Of a stretch of DNA of 64,000 bases, positions 12,124-22,466 are shown piece by piece. This DNA comes from Beroe ovata (taxonomy: Eukaryota; Ctenophora; Nuda; Beroida; Beroidae). Where the stretch lies: positions 1-64,000 of the forward strand of contig CAMPET010000031.1 of assembly GCA_946803715.1 (NCBI GenBank), in the 5' to 3' direction. Each line of letters begins with the position of its first letter. The stretch's first letter is position 1. The notes under the pieces were generated by a model. That model made no database searches. It was not told the origin of the DNA and worked only from the letters and a program-made list of their open reading frames with translations. The translations under genes were made by a program, and so were the position numbers.

Positions 12124-15116
12124 ACTCAGAAATAACTATCTTGTTCTCCTTAATCTTTGTTGTTGTTGTAGTTGTTGTTGTTGTTATTTATTGTGTTGTT
12201 GCTTTACTGTGTTGTCATACTATAGCACCCTAAACTACATGAGGGGGGATAATATGACGGTTAGTTATGAAGGAACGATAATCAAAAAGCAACAAACAAC
12301 AAAGAATCAAGAAATATCATCCAGCAATAAACGTAATGTTGTAATGTCGAGACTTCGATGTTTCATTTTCTTTGCCCGCAATAATTTAGTATATATCGAA
12401 ACCAATGGTTATTTTAAGAGTTGTCAAATGTCTAAAGTTATCAGAAATTTTTCCATATAAGGGAGATACTGGAAATAATAAGCCCACGAAATCGATAAGT
12501 TAGCATCAGTGTTATAAATTTAGTAACAAAGTTGCTGGATTGCCCAAACTTGACATATTTTCACGTTACCAAGTTGTGTCCACGGTCAAACGGTTTTTTA
12601 CACTGAGTTAGAAAGTTTTGAAATCTCAGCGCCGTTATAAAGGTGACAGGAAAGAAAAACCCATCAGAAATTCAATTTTAAAACAGATTAGTTTTCGTTA
12701 TTGATCAAGACACATACTCATTGTGAAATCGGTAAAATAAATTAATCTGTATTCAATATGTTATGTGCTTGAGTAATATCATCGAACAATGAACATAAAT
12801 TATTTACAGTCGATAAATTCTGAGTCAAACAATATCAAATAGAAATGAATCTTGAAACGAAATTCAAAAAATCAAAAGTCACGTACATCTTATCTATCAT
12901 AACTATAACACAATATCCGTGGAATGAAATATAGTACCCACTTACACGTATTAATTAAACAGCCTGTTTAATTTGAATTAATAACTGATAATTAGATTTT
13001 ATTAAATCATTCTGGGCCGTACGATGATAAAATACAAAACACAAAATCTTACTACAACATAAACTATAGTAAAAAATGCATTTAACGCATGAAAACGCAT
13101 AATATTTAGTTGAGATAATAATATTCAACGTTAAACATAGCATAAGTGAATGCAAGAAAAATACACGCGTACATACCTACATACACTGGCTTCACTTCCT
13201 TTGTATATCTATATAATCTGTGTTTGTGTGATATGTAATACAAGTCATCAGTGGGCAATATATGTGTGTGTGAGAGAGTGTATACTGTACATGTTGCTTG
13301 GCAAACTGCCAGATAGAAAACTACTATGACATCACTTTAAAGTACAGTGTTGTAATTGTAAAGTATTGTGTTGTAAAAGGGGAATTGCAGCATGGTATAG
13401 GGGGTAAGTAAGTTCAGATAACCGGAAATCGATACAACATGGTTACATCAATGAAACGTGCCGTACCGCAAAAGTCTATTAATGAACTGAGTATGATTAT
13501 CGATTATATCATACTTTCGATGCATGTTGCCATGTTGGTTGCTATGACACGTGCTGTGACAATATTATTCATAACTGATTACAAGTTGTGTTGCTGTTTA
13601 CAACATGGTGCTATGTAACATATCACGGACGGGCAGTTGTAAACTTTACTCCGCTGTTTGAAGGTCAGAAACTCGGGTTTAATTACACCACAAGCGTGCT
13701 CAGGAAACGCGTGACATGATGAAACACGTGACATAATGAAACAGGCGACATACAGACACGTGGATAAGTAGCACGTGGCATGAAACCAGCACAACATTTC
13801 ATTGAATTAAATAATGTTAAACACAAAGAGTAATATATTGTTGCCTATGATACAATATCATATCGGTGCCAACTATTGGACCTGCTCTTATCAATATCAT
13901 ATCAGCATGTATTACATTACATTGAGTTGGATTATTACACATTTCTGCCGAATTAAGAGGTTCCTGTCGACTGTTATCAACGAAATTACACTACGTCGGA
14001 TATTGAATTGAATTGAATTATATATTTTACAGCACAAATATCAAATATATATTTTCTCCAGTTATAAAAGACATCTCTTGGGTTGTGCATTATTATTGCA
14101 TTGAGAAATTTGGACAAGAAACACAAGTTGATACTCCGCGAGCAATGAACAAATCAAGGTAGAACAACTTCATTCGGAGTTTGTGAGCTTTATATAATCC
14201 TTGATATTCACTTTGCTGCGCAAGGGAGCGTCTCACAATCAACTATCACGCGAAAGTTAGTGACGTTCACAAGAGAAAATGACACACGACAGTAAGCCAG
14301 AACCTTATATGGGTGCAAAGTTGTCGATATGGTGTTCATAGCGAAACTACTCAACGAACGTAATTGCAAGCAAGATCTGTCAGCCCTTATATAGAGTGTA
14401 ATATTTGAAATTTATGAAATCAAATTACAGTCCAACAACCAATGATTCGACGTATCATGATATTTTCATTTCCAGGCAAGATATGGCAAATATTGGTGAA
14501 ATGGGTGGTAAAGCGATCACATTACTTGAAATGTAGAATGCTTCGGACGACGGACTGTAACCTAAATTGGTGAAATAGAACGGAAATATTGCCCAACATT
14601 GCACAATGTACTACGATTCCATGCTACACATAATAACAAAACTTCAAAGTTGGACTAACAGGTTACCGAATAAATTGTCTACAGGTTCTTCAGTAAACGT
14701 CCATAACCATATTGACAGATTACCAATACCTGATTCTTTGACAGTGCGCCTTCATTATCGAATCATATTATATAGGTAGAGGACACCAGCTCTAATCAAA
14801 GCTCTACCATGTGACCACGCGAAAGTGCAATATCACCCACCGTTCAGGACTCAAGATCTCTATAAATAACTCTCTCTAATAAACTGTCATATTTTGTGTG
14901 CCGTCAATCCTAAATATATAATATCGCACACTCAAAGTATGAAGATACAACCGTTTTGTTCCGAAATACGAAGATCTTCATGGAAGCTGATTCCTTGGAA
15001 AATCATTAAGCCCGACAACACCTTATTACCCACTTACTTCATACCGGTAAGAGAAAATCTAGCTGACAGCGAATTAAATCAATAGGTACTAGATATCACC
15101 TCTTTTCAGCATTTAT
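12124..15116. other. Intergenic, no gene seen
   Basis: Three kilobases of AT-rich DNA between the Ras start and the HPS1 3' end. It includes a GTT-rich trinucleotide tract at about 12158-12190 that produces a spurious Cys-rich frame, and short GTGTGT tracts near 13260. No frame shows a domain or consistent splice sites. Upstream regulatory DNA of Ras would lie in the first part. Confidence 0.55.
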
Positions 15117-17024
15117 TCAGGAGAAAAACTCAGAACAGACAACATTGATTAATCTCTTGGTGGCATCAGCCACGAATTCTAAAGGTACATCCCCTATGTA
15201 AACTGTGAGGAGCTCATAACAATCCACAAGAGGGGCTAGTGGACCGAAATAATGCTTAACCATGCTGTGGTACTGCATACACAACATATTTGATGAAGGA
15301 GCAGGTGGTGTGTACTGGTCGACCGAGGTCTCGGGTGACACTACCTTCTTACCGTTTTGGAACCACAACTTATACGAGAAAATCATTTCATTCTTCCTCA
15401 TGTGGCCGGCAAGAAATCCTCCTCGGACCATGGCTTTGTGAAACCTGCTCAAACATTGGATCAGTCTGTGACAGTACCGCGCACTCCGACCCTCACTTCC
15501 ACCCAACCGAGGGACTACCACCTTATTCGTGGTCCGGTTTACGATCACAAAGTGGATAATCCCCGGGAAGTCCGAGAGGTAGTTTCCGAGGGTGAAATTC
15601 CGCTGAGATTTCACGAGGAGGAAGGAGGCAGAATCGCTTATCCCCACAGACACAGACCGGTAAATGTGAGCAATATCCTCGTGAAGCTCTGTGTCCTCGT
15701 CTGTACAGTATATAGCGTAGAAGAGACGTCTCAGAGTGGTAATAAGAGTGGAGATGCGTCTATCAAACTCATACAAGTACCGATTTTCTTGACCTAGTTT
15801 TCCCGCTATGGCAGCTGATCCATGCCAATCACGCAGTGCATTTCCCCATTGCTGGGACTGATGGGGAACAGAGTCCAGGTCTTTCTGTATGCGAGAGAGG
15901 TAGAAGTCGACCACTTCCTTCACTTTGAAGTAGCTTGCGGAGAGAGATTTTGTGTCAATTCTCACATTATCTTGCTCAAACTTCTCAGCAACTGTTGCTA
16001 ACGACTCAATCTCCTCATATAGTTTAGTCAGAGTCTCTATTGCCCGACAAATATTGGGAGCTATTGCAGTCTTGCTCTCAGCTAGCAAAATGAGGACAAT
16101 CCCCGGTCGGATGCTCACTGCAGTGAGAGTACAGGGCAAGAAATGGTCATTCTGGTTTAGTTTCCGTATGAATATAGTCTGCTGATGATACTCGTCTAGA
16201 TGTAAGGGTATGTCACAGTCTCTATAGTCAATGTCTACCGGGGAACGGGGTAGAGCACAATGAGCTATGAAGAGGATTAATAAGAGATCCGAGGGATCGA
16301 GTCTGTGGCTCTGCTTGCCAGAGTTGTGGGATGAAAGCACTTTACCGTTCACTACCAGCATGGCTTTGCAGTAGGATTTGTCGATTTTCTGAGCTGATTT
16401 AAGCGCATCAACCATCAGTGAAGAATACTGCTTTTTCAGATCTGAGTTAATGTGAAGCTCCTCCACGGCTTGGAAGAGGAAGTGTTGTTTGAAATACTCC
16501 TCGTACAGTTCCTCAAAAACAGTGTCATCTTCACAGGCTCGGAATTTAGCCGACTGCCCTATTGCATCCTCCCAGAAGCTAAGATAATCCGATATCTTGC
16601 CCCAGAGGGTATTTCTCAGCACAGGGTCATCCGGCTTCAGGAATAAGGTAGCTGGGCCGAGATGAAGTTTGGCTATTTTTCCAAACATGACACACTGGCT
16701 GATGACACCCTCTTTCGATGCCCCATCTCCATTGATAACGACCACATCAATGTTGTCGAATCTGTGGAAAGCTGCAACTAGACCATCTTCACAGGACAGA
16801 AACTGGACAGGGTTGTTGAGCTGTTCCTGCTTTGTTTGAATGGTAACAAAACTGAGGAAAAACTTAGTAGCAATGTTCAGATTGGGAACGTGGGGATCTT
16901 CAGCAATGAAATCGTCTCCGTACAACTTCTTGGCATAATCTTGCAGATAATCATTGAATTCATCATCCCCATCGAGGAAGATGAGATCATTCTTTATGCA
17001 GTCCAAGGCAGCTAGACATTTCAT
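15117..17024 (-). CDS. HPS1: HPS1-like subunit of BLOC-3 (Rab32/38 exchange factor), single coding exon
   Basis: A 635-aa frame if started at MKCLAAL (17024). The upstream in-frame ATG at 17039 is possible, but the bases TCCCTTACAG just before GAATGAAATG form a good splice acceptor, and vertebrate HPS1 also begins MKC. The hallmark is near the C terminus: FLLVKSQRNFTLGNYLSDFPG then IHFVIVNRTTNKVVVPRL, followed by LWFQNG and YHSMVKHYF. The N terminus reads as a longin-like fold (VVVINGDGASKEG). HPS1 pairs with HPS4 to form BLOC-3, which activates Rab32/38 for lysosome-related organelle biogenesis. Length is slightly below the roughly 700 aa of the human protein. The coding part has no intron, unlike vertebrate HPS1. 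Confidence 0.88.
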   Translation of the reverse strand: MKCLAALDCIKNDLIFLDGDDEFNDYLQDYAKKLYGDDFIAEDPHVPNLNIATKFFLSFVTIQTKQEQLNNPVQFLSCEDGLVAAFHRFDNIDVVVINGDGASKEGVISQCVMFGKIAKLHLGPATLFLKPDDPVLRNTLWGKISDYLSFWEDAIGQSAKFRACEDDTVFEELYEEYFKQHFLFQAVEELHINSDLKKQYSSLMVDALKSAQKIDKSYCKAMLVVNGKVLSSHNSGKQSHRLDPSDLLLILFIAHCALPRSPVDIDYRDCDIPLHLDEYHQQTIFIRKLNQNDHFLPCTLTAVSIRPGIVLILLAESKTAIAPNICRAIETLTKLYEEIESLATVAEKFEQDNVRIDTKSLSASYFKVKEVVDFYLSRIQKDLDSVPHQSQQWGNALRDWHGSAAIAGKLGQENRYLYEFDRRISTLITTLRRLFYAIYCTDEDTELHEDIAHIYRSVSVGISDSASFLLVKSQRNFTLGNYLSDFPGIIHFVIVNRTTNKVVVPRLGGSEGRSARYCHRLIQCLSRFHKAMVRGGFLAGHMRKNEMIFSYKLWFQNGKKVVSPETSVDQYTPPAPSSNMLCMQYHSMVKHYFGPLAPLVDCYELLTVYIGDVPLEFVADATKRLINVVCSEFFS

Positions 17025-17039
17025 TCCTGTAAGGGACAT

Positions 17040-18098
17040 AACATCAATACACGGTTATGATATAGTTCCACGTTTTCTCAAAGTTGGCAAGGCAAGACCT
17101 CGAACAGTGGAAATTTTATCAGAGAAAAGCTGAGATAAATCGCCTCATCATAAGACCACTGCTTGATACTAAGGGACATAATGCTATAATATTTCACAAG
17201 TGTATTATCAGTATTAGCACCTTGTCACGTTTTACTTATGTCTTGCCAAAATTATCTCATTTCCTGTGGATAAACTAAAATATATGATGACTGAACACGG
17301 TTATATCACTGCGAGTAAAACATTGTCCGGGCTTCACTGCTAGGTAGGTACACACAAACGGACACACAGCTACATAATAACATAGACATTACACACAGAC
17401 ACTCACAGAAAAAGACACGCACACAGACACACGGACACACACTATATATTAGCATGTGCTAACAACACACGACGAAAGGGAGAGAGCGTGAGATTTCTGG
17501 TCCCGGTAGAAATTCAGGGATCGTATTACGAAGGATTTGTGAGTACTGGATGTGTGTACAATTCTGTACATTTTAGTACGCTGCCCAGCGCCAGCATCTA
17601 ACATAGGTATTAACATCGGTAGTGCAACGTGTATAATATCATGTGTGCACGGTTAAGAGAATACAACGTGTAATGAGCTCATGACCATCACCAATAATAA
17701 CCACCATAAGCTTAGTTTAATAGCGCTTTTTCAGAGAAAAACTTACCTTTTCACATGTGGTGTAAAACTTCAAGAGAATTTATTAAAACATTGCATCAAG
17801 TCATATAAAAAGGATCCCCATATGACGTAAACAAAATATTGATGTTAGGTTGCGTATAATTATCAAAGTATTGACTTGTCGATTAAGCCAAGTCACTGCT
17901 TTACTTGATTATTCTTCTATGAAATTTCATCTCAACATCTCGACAAATTCATAATTTTATAAGGGTAACATTACATGGATAACATTTACCACCCACGATA
18001 TTTCTTTGAGGTAAAACAAAGTCATACACTGTAATCAGTGTAAGATAAAAGAAATTTGAATCTGACTTCATAATAAGTGCTCAGATGAAATACTAGCT
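17040..18098. other. Intergenic between HPS1 and DPH7
   Basis: No credible coding frame. CA-rich simple sequence lies at 17345-17450. A non-coding 5' exon of HPS1 probably lies here but cannot be placed. Confidence 0.5.
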
Positions 18099-19055
18099 TC
18101 ATTTCTTCGCTATGGACACATCACTCTGCCAAACTGTTACCAAGTTGTCATAAAATGAGCATGTGGCCACAAGCCCATCGTCAAGCCAATCTGCACCATA
18201 TGCCAAGGATTCGTGATCAGTGTATGTCTTGGTTACTTGGAATTCGGCTAAATTGATAATATGAAAGCCACTGTGCATCCCAGCAATGAGAAGGCTAGTG
18301 TTTTCAGGATCTCTTTTGATCCTCCATACCCCACCCCCGACTTTGCATTCTGACACAGGGTTTCTCATGGTCCTGGAGTCCCACAACACCACACTTTCAT
18401 CATAACTCCCCGATATGAATGCATGATCTGAAGTGGGGTCTGGGGAGATGCAACACACGCCCATGGTGTGATGCTTGGATGTAAAGACAGGACTATCAAC
18501 AGTTCTCCAATCGTGACATTTCAACAAACAGTCATCTCCCCCACTATATACGAGATGTGGCAAAGTAGGATGCGCTGCAAGTCCCCAAACCTCTGAGCCC
18601 CATCCTCCTCGGCCGTGAACTGAGTTCATTTCCTGGCTGATTGCCAATGTTTCGTTGTCGAAGGATATCTTGTAAATGTTCCCAGCGGTATCAGATGAAA
18701 TGATGAAGTTTAGGCTGCCATCGACTGTCAACAGAATGGAGTCTGAGACCTCCAACTCATGTCCAGAGATAAGTTTGTCCCCTTCTGATGAGACAATTGC
18801 TTGTAGATTGCCCGAAGCCTTGGCAGCTAACAAATGTCTATCATCTTTCCACCATAGATCTAATACTCCACCAGTTTCCAAGATATCATGCTTACAGATC
18901 TCTGAATTTTCATCAAATTCCAGCAAAGAAACATCGCCATTCCTATGCTCAGTGTCTGAGTCTAACTGGTATGTTGCACATGCTAACACTTTCCTGTATC
19001 CTGGTCGTGTTACAATACTATCAGCACTGAATTGCGTTTTGTATGATGCAATCAT
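18099..19055 (-). CDS. DPH7: Diphthamide methylesterase, WD40 protein
   Basis: Starting at the ATG at 19055, the frame gives 318 aa in one exon. WD-type blades are visible: HPTLPHLVYSGGDDCLLKCHDWR, then GVCCISPDP leading to AFISGSYDESVVLWDSR, then VGGGVWRIKRDP, then SLAYGADW and ATCSFYDNLVTVWQ. The GGGVWRI and SLAYGADW...CSFYD combination is characteristic of DPH7/WDR85. The protein removes the methyl ester from methylated diphthine on elongation factor 2, allowing the final amidation in diphthamide synthesis. The open frame extends upstream to a possible acceptor near 19090, so a short extra 5' exon is possible. The N-terminal TADSV and LACGTYQL blocks of the human protein match ADSIV and LACATYQL here. 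Confidence 0.9.
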   Translation of the reverse strand: MIASYKTQFSADSIVTRPGYRKVLACATYQLDSDTEHRNGDVSLLEFDENSEICKHDILETGGVLDLWWKDDRHLLAAKASGNLQAIVSSEGDKLISGHELEVSDSILLTVDGSLNFIISSDTAGNIYKISFDNETLAISQEMNSVHGRGGWGSEVWGLAAHPTLPHLVYSGGDDCLLKCHDWRTVDSPVFTSKHHTMGVCCISPDPTSDHAFISGSYDESVVLWDSRTMRNPVSECKVGGGVWRIKRDPENTSLLIAGMHSGFHIINLAEFQVTKTYTDHESLAYGADWLDDGLVATCSFYDNLVTVWQSDVSIAKK

Positions 19056-19550
19056 ATCACACTCGATGGTCAAGTCTTCCCACTACGTCAACACAAGAGA
19101 AAATATATTCTGCCTGCCAATAACCATTAATTGTCAACTGTCATTTCATGAGAGCAATTTAGCAACATTGTGAACTAATTGGCTTTCATTCGGAGGCAAG
19201 ATTGCAGCAAAATTTCACTTGGATTTCTCTGTATACCTGTATACATATCACACAATATCGCATAGGTAATAATTATACCGCTTTTATTCTACAGTAATAA
19301 CACCATTGGCACAATCTGATTATCAAGCAATCCACAAGCGTCCATCAATTCGCTAATTTGCAACAAAAGGCGTGTAAAGACAAATTTATAATTTTGATGC
19401 ACACTGGAAAGTGGAAACAATCAAGATAAACATTAACTTTGAAATCGATGAGATCAAGTTAACAATCAAAGGTTCTAAAAAGGATATTAGACAACTCAAC
19501 AATATTAAAAAAGATATTAAAATGAATATCTGGATTCTTCGCTAATCTTC

Positions 19551-20168
19551 TCAATGAGGCTGTGGAACATGTCCGTCGACATAAAAATTCCGAGTTATTC
19601 GAGGCAACTCGAGGGTAATGCCATCAATTTCCTTCCTCAAGATTATCTGGCAACTCAGCCGACTAGTTTCCTGAAGTTCTGGTGCCATGTCTAGCATATC
19701 TTCCTCATCCTCAGTTATTTCTCCTAACTCATCGAAACTGTCCTCATCCACATACACATGGCACGTACAGCATGCTAGGGACGCCTCACAAGCTCCCTCG
19801 ATGTCTACGTGATGTTTGTGAGCCAGGTACATGGCATTATCCCCTATTTGACCCCTAACTGTTTTGCGCGTACCGTCTTGCAAAACGTAGTGAACTGTGA
19901 CCGCCTCTTCATCAGAAGTTTCAGCATCGTGATTGTTACCATGTGACAGACAAGGAGAACAATGGATATTTCGGTGTGAGAGAAGTGGTGTCTTGAAACC
20001 ATGGTCCATTTCTGAGCTGTGACTTATACCGCACATTGTTCCTCTGTTTGGTAGATGATCCATCGCCAGTTGTGTTGATGACCTTGTCAAAGTGGGCAGA
20101 GATCGTTTACTCTGCCACAGCATCCTGCCAACACTCTTCATCTTCGGCAGGTCCCTTAAACAACGCAT
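19551..20168 (-). CDS. FDX2: Mitochondrial [2Fe-2S] ferredoxin 2
   Basis: 205 aa in one exon from ATG 20168. The first 60-90 residues are basic and Ser-rich, as expected for a mitochondrial presequence. The mature part has the adrenodoxin-type cluster motif CEASLACCTC (C-x5-C-x2-C) and the fourth ligand in RLSCQI. The acidic partner-binding stretch EITEDEEDMLDMAPELQE follows. The C terminus ITRNFYVDGHVPQPH is the signature that separates FDX2 from FDX1. FDX2 passes electrons from ferredoxin reductase to the ISCU/NFS1 complex for Fe-S cluster assembly. The presequence contains an unusual His-rich stretch (HCSPCLSHGNNHDAE). The next gene on the same strand is selenoprotein W. Confidence 0.94.
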   Translation of the reverse strand: MRCLRDLPKMKSVGRMLWQSKRSLPTLTRSSTQLAMDHLPNRGTMCGISHSSEMDHGFKTPLLSHRNIHCSPCLSHGNNHDAETSDEEAVTVHYVLQDGTRKTVRGQIGDNAMYLAHKHHVDIEGACEASLACCTCHVYVDEDSFDELGEITEDEEDMLDMAPELQETSRLSCQIILRKEIDGITLELPRITRNFYVDGHVPQPH

Positions 20169-20549
20169 TTGTACCTGCAGTACACTGACCTATTCTGCAT
20201 AAACTGTCATGACCTAAATAGTTGAGTATAAAGGATGAATTAAGAATGCGCACATTGTGTGGTTAGGGGAGTTGGTACTTAAACACGTAAGGGCAAAGTA
20301 AGGAACTTATCAGATGTGTCTATAGTATTCACTTGTGTTTATCAAGGCATCTATTAAAGGACATGACATCATGAATCAGGCTAATTCTGCACAAAAAACC
20401 TTTACACTGAATAAGAAAACAGGGAATGAGTGGCTAGTGCTGCTTTAGTTGCCAAAATATGGTCTGGTAACAACTGATAAAGAATTCAAATGCTACCTTA
20501 TCCAAGGAATGAAAAGGCTACACGACAGAACATTGAAAGCGGGTTATTT

Positions 20550-20597
20550 ATCATCCACCACGTCTCCAACAAGTGGTTTTAACGATCAGGGAATCAT
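20550..20597 (-). promoter_or_regulatory. Candidate SECIS element, copy 1
   Basis: On the minus strand, about 80 nt beyond the stop of the first selenoprotein W copy: ATGA, a 13-nt arm, an AAAA run, about 23 nt including a small CCAC...GTGG stem, then TGAT. This spacing matches the SECIS pattern (AUGA, apical AA, UGAU). The element is base-for-base retained in copy 2 while the DNA between it and the stop is not. Folding was judged by eye and helix II is imperfect. Confidence 0.5.
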
Positions 20598-20676
20598 ACT
20601 CCAACACACTCCCAACACAATAGGTACCACTGTACGGGTGCATATGGTACCTATCAAGAATTAAGTTTCAGCTTTC

Positions 20677-20930
20677 TTACTGAGGATCAATTTGACACTG
20701 CTCGGGAGACTTGCCTTCAGCAACCTCCTTCACAGCTGCCACCACATCCTCGAATACGGGGAAAGATCCCTTCTCCAGCTTGCTGTAAACCAGCACTCCG
20801 TTGATCTTGATCTCGAATGAGCTGGTTCGGCCAACTGCCCCAGGAACCTCTGCGGAGGGAACCTCATCCTGGATTAGTTGAGCCAGCATCCTCCATTTGG
20901 GGGCGTACCCTCACCTGCCACAGTATTCAA
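20677..20930 (-). CDS. SELENOW: Selenoprotein W, copy 1, 5' truncated at an N
   Basis: Reads EYCGR, then TGA at 20913-20911, then GYAPKWRMLAQ and on to QCQIDPQ and stop. It encodes the same protein as the complete copy at 22194-22466, with only synonymous changes noticed (for example CTGCC versus CCGCC). The first residues, including the ATG, are absent because the assembly has a single N at 20931 directly after the EYC codons. This is most likely an allelic copy left in the assembly. If it were a genuine locus it would be a broken paralogue. Confidence 0.8.
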
Positions 20931-20931
20931 N
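20931..20931. other. Assembly N at the edge of a duplicated segment
   Basis: A single undetermined base lies exactly where copy 1 of selenoprotein W stops resembling copy 2. Comparable single Ns occur at 3941 and 31416, also at duplication joints. Confidence 0.9.
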
Positions 20932-21971
20932 ATAACACCTATATAAACTTGGCTATTGCGGTTCTTTTGAGCTATGAACGAAATCTCTACGACTTTCAGA
21001 GGCCAAGATAGAGCCTATAACACTACGCGCGTCACCTCGAAAAATGGGCGTGGCCCCAGCACCCAGGTGCCGGCGATTCATGGAAGGGCAGCAACTTTTT
21101 TTGATCAAGGACACTTAGATCTACCAAAAACCGTTGAGAAACTTTGTCCACTCGACCATTGCATACTGACTTTGGCTGAGCTACTGGAGTAATATTGGGG
21201 ACATCACGTACACTCTGAGCCAACGTTATCATGTTACTGAGATACTGCTTTTGTCTCATCGAAGTCCTGAGACATTGCATCCCTATTCCCTAGCCAACTG
21301 TAGAACTGTCTTCTGCTTCCTAACTGAACTTATTTGAGTTAAAGCAATCGCCTTGTGCCAAGTATGCCAAAAAATGAAGCAGGGTTAGACTAGTTTCTAT
21401 AACTCAATAGAGCACCGAGTCTCAATAGAGCACCGAAAGTTTTACGTTATTGATATCAATTCTTGAATTCAAGCCTGTGAAGACCTATTAAGATATTTTG
21501 AAAGCAGGTGGGGCACAAAAAGCACACGGTTCTATGAATATAAGTAAGTAGTAAGTAAATATGATAGATATAATGCTATTAAACATTCGTTTCAAATGTT
21601 CTTTGCAGTTATATAATACAAATACACTCTTAGCAATAATTTAATCAGGTAGGGCTTCATTGGTCATTCTGAAGTTGAAATTCTTATTCGACCATAAATA
21701 TAAATAAAATGTTATCATAAGACGTCCAATTCCATTCAATTGAACTGTACGAAAGCTCTTTAAAAAGAGAGCCAGATCAACCAGGTATGACTGAGATGAA
21801 ACTATCAAAGTGAAGTTAAAACTATGACAGCTATAAAAATAGTTATCCAATCTAATAATACATTTTATAAAAAGGAAATCACAATGAAACTACCTAAACT
21901 GATACTAATCTGAGCATCCCGAGAGGAGGTTTGAGACAATCCCACTACAGCACATTGAAAGTGAGTTATTT

Positions 21972-22019
21972 ATCATCCACCACGTCTCCAACAAGTGGTT
22001 TTAACGATCAGGGAATCAT
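21972..22019 (-). promoter_or_regulatory. Candidate SECIS element, copy 2
   Basis: Same ATGA / AAAA / TGAT layout as copy 1, located about 175 nt past the stop of the complete selenoprotein W gene, on its strand. The roughly 75 bases around it match copy 1 almost perfectly, whereas the segment between stop and element differs in both sequence and length. A selenoprotein needs such a 3'UTR element to recode UGA. The apical CCAC/GTGG pairing is plausible. Confidence 0.55.
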
Positions 22020-22193
22020 ACTCCAACACACTCTCAAGCCACTACCCGTGATTCCATCCCAATCCTAACTCTGGGATGGTGAGTGTCTTTACACCCTAAG
22101 AGTGGGTCATCATCGCAGTACAGATAATGCTTTTTGTACTACAAATCATCTTGTACTCTCTTGGTGTAGCGCACACGTTGATACCCCTCTTTC

Positions 22194-22466
22194 TTACTGA
22201 GGATCAATTTGACACTGCTCGGGAGACTTGCCTTCAGCAACCTCCTTCACAGCCGCCACCACATCCTCGAATACGGGGAAAGATCCTTTCTCCAGCTTGC
22301 TGTAAACCAGCACTCCGTTGATCTTGATCTCGAATGAGCTGGTTCGGCCAACTGCCCCAGGAACCTCTGCGGAGGGAACCTCATCCTGGATTAGTTGAGC
22401 CAGCATCCTCCATTTGGGGGCGTACCCTCACCTGCCACAGTATTCGACGTCCACAGTGATTGACAT
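22194..22466 (-). CDS. SELENOW: Selenoprotein W (Sec-containing, complete)
   Basis: From ATG at 22466, 90 aa if the in-frame TGA at 22430-22428 is read as selenocysteine. The start is MSITVDVEYCGR, then U, then GYAPKWRML. This gives the redox motif C-x-x-U at residues 10-13, in the same place as the CGAU motif of mammalian selenoprotein W. The rest follows the Rdx thioredoxin-like fold: SSFEIKINGVLVYSKLEKGSFP and a C-terminal helix. The family is small, cytosolic and antioxidant; the thiol/selenol motif binds glutathione and partner proteins. A candidate SECIS lies in the 3'UTR. Standard gene callers would start at the internal Met at 22406 and lose the active site. Confidence 0.88.

Noticed and set aside
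12110-12460. Cys-rich plus-strand frame over the Ras start
   Set aside because: Arises from a TTG/TGT trinucleotide tract and overlaps Ras exon 1 on the other strand.
22428-22430. In-frame TGA as evidence of a pseudogene
   Set aside because: It is at the exact selenocysteine position of the family, the downstream frame is intact, and a SECIS-like element is present in both copies.
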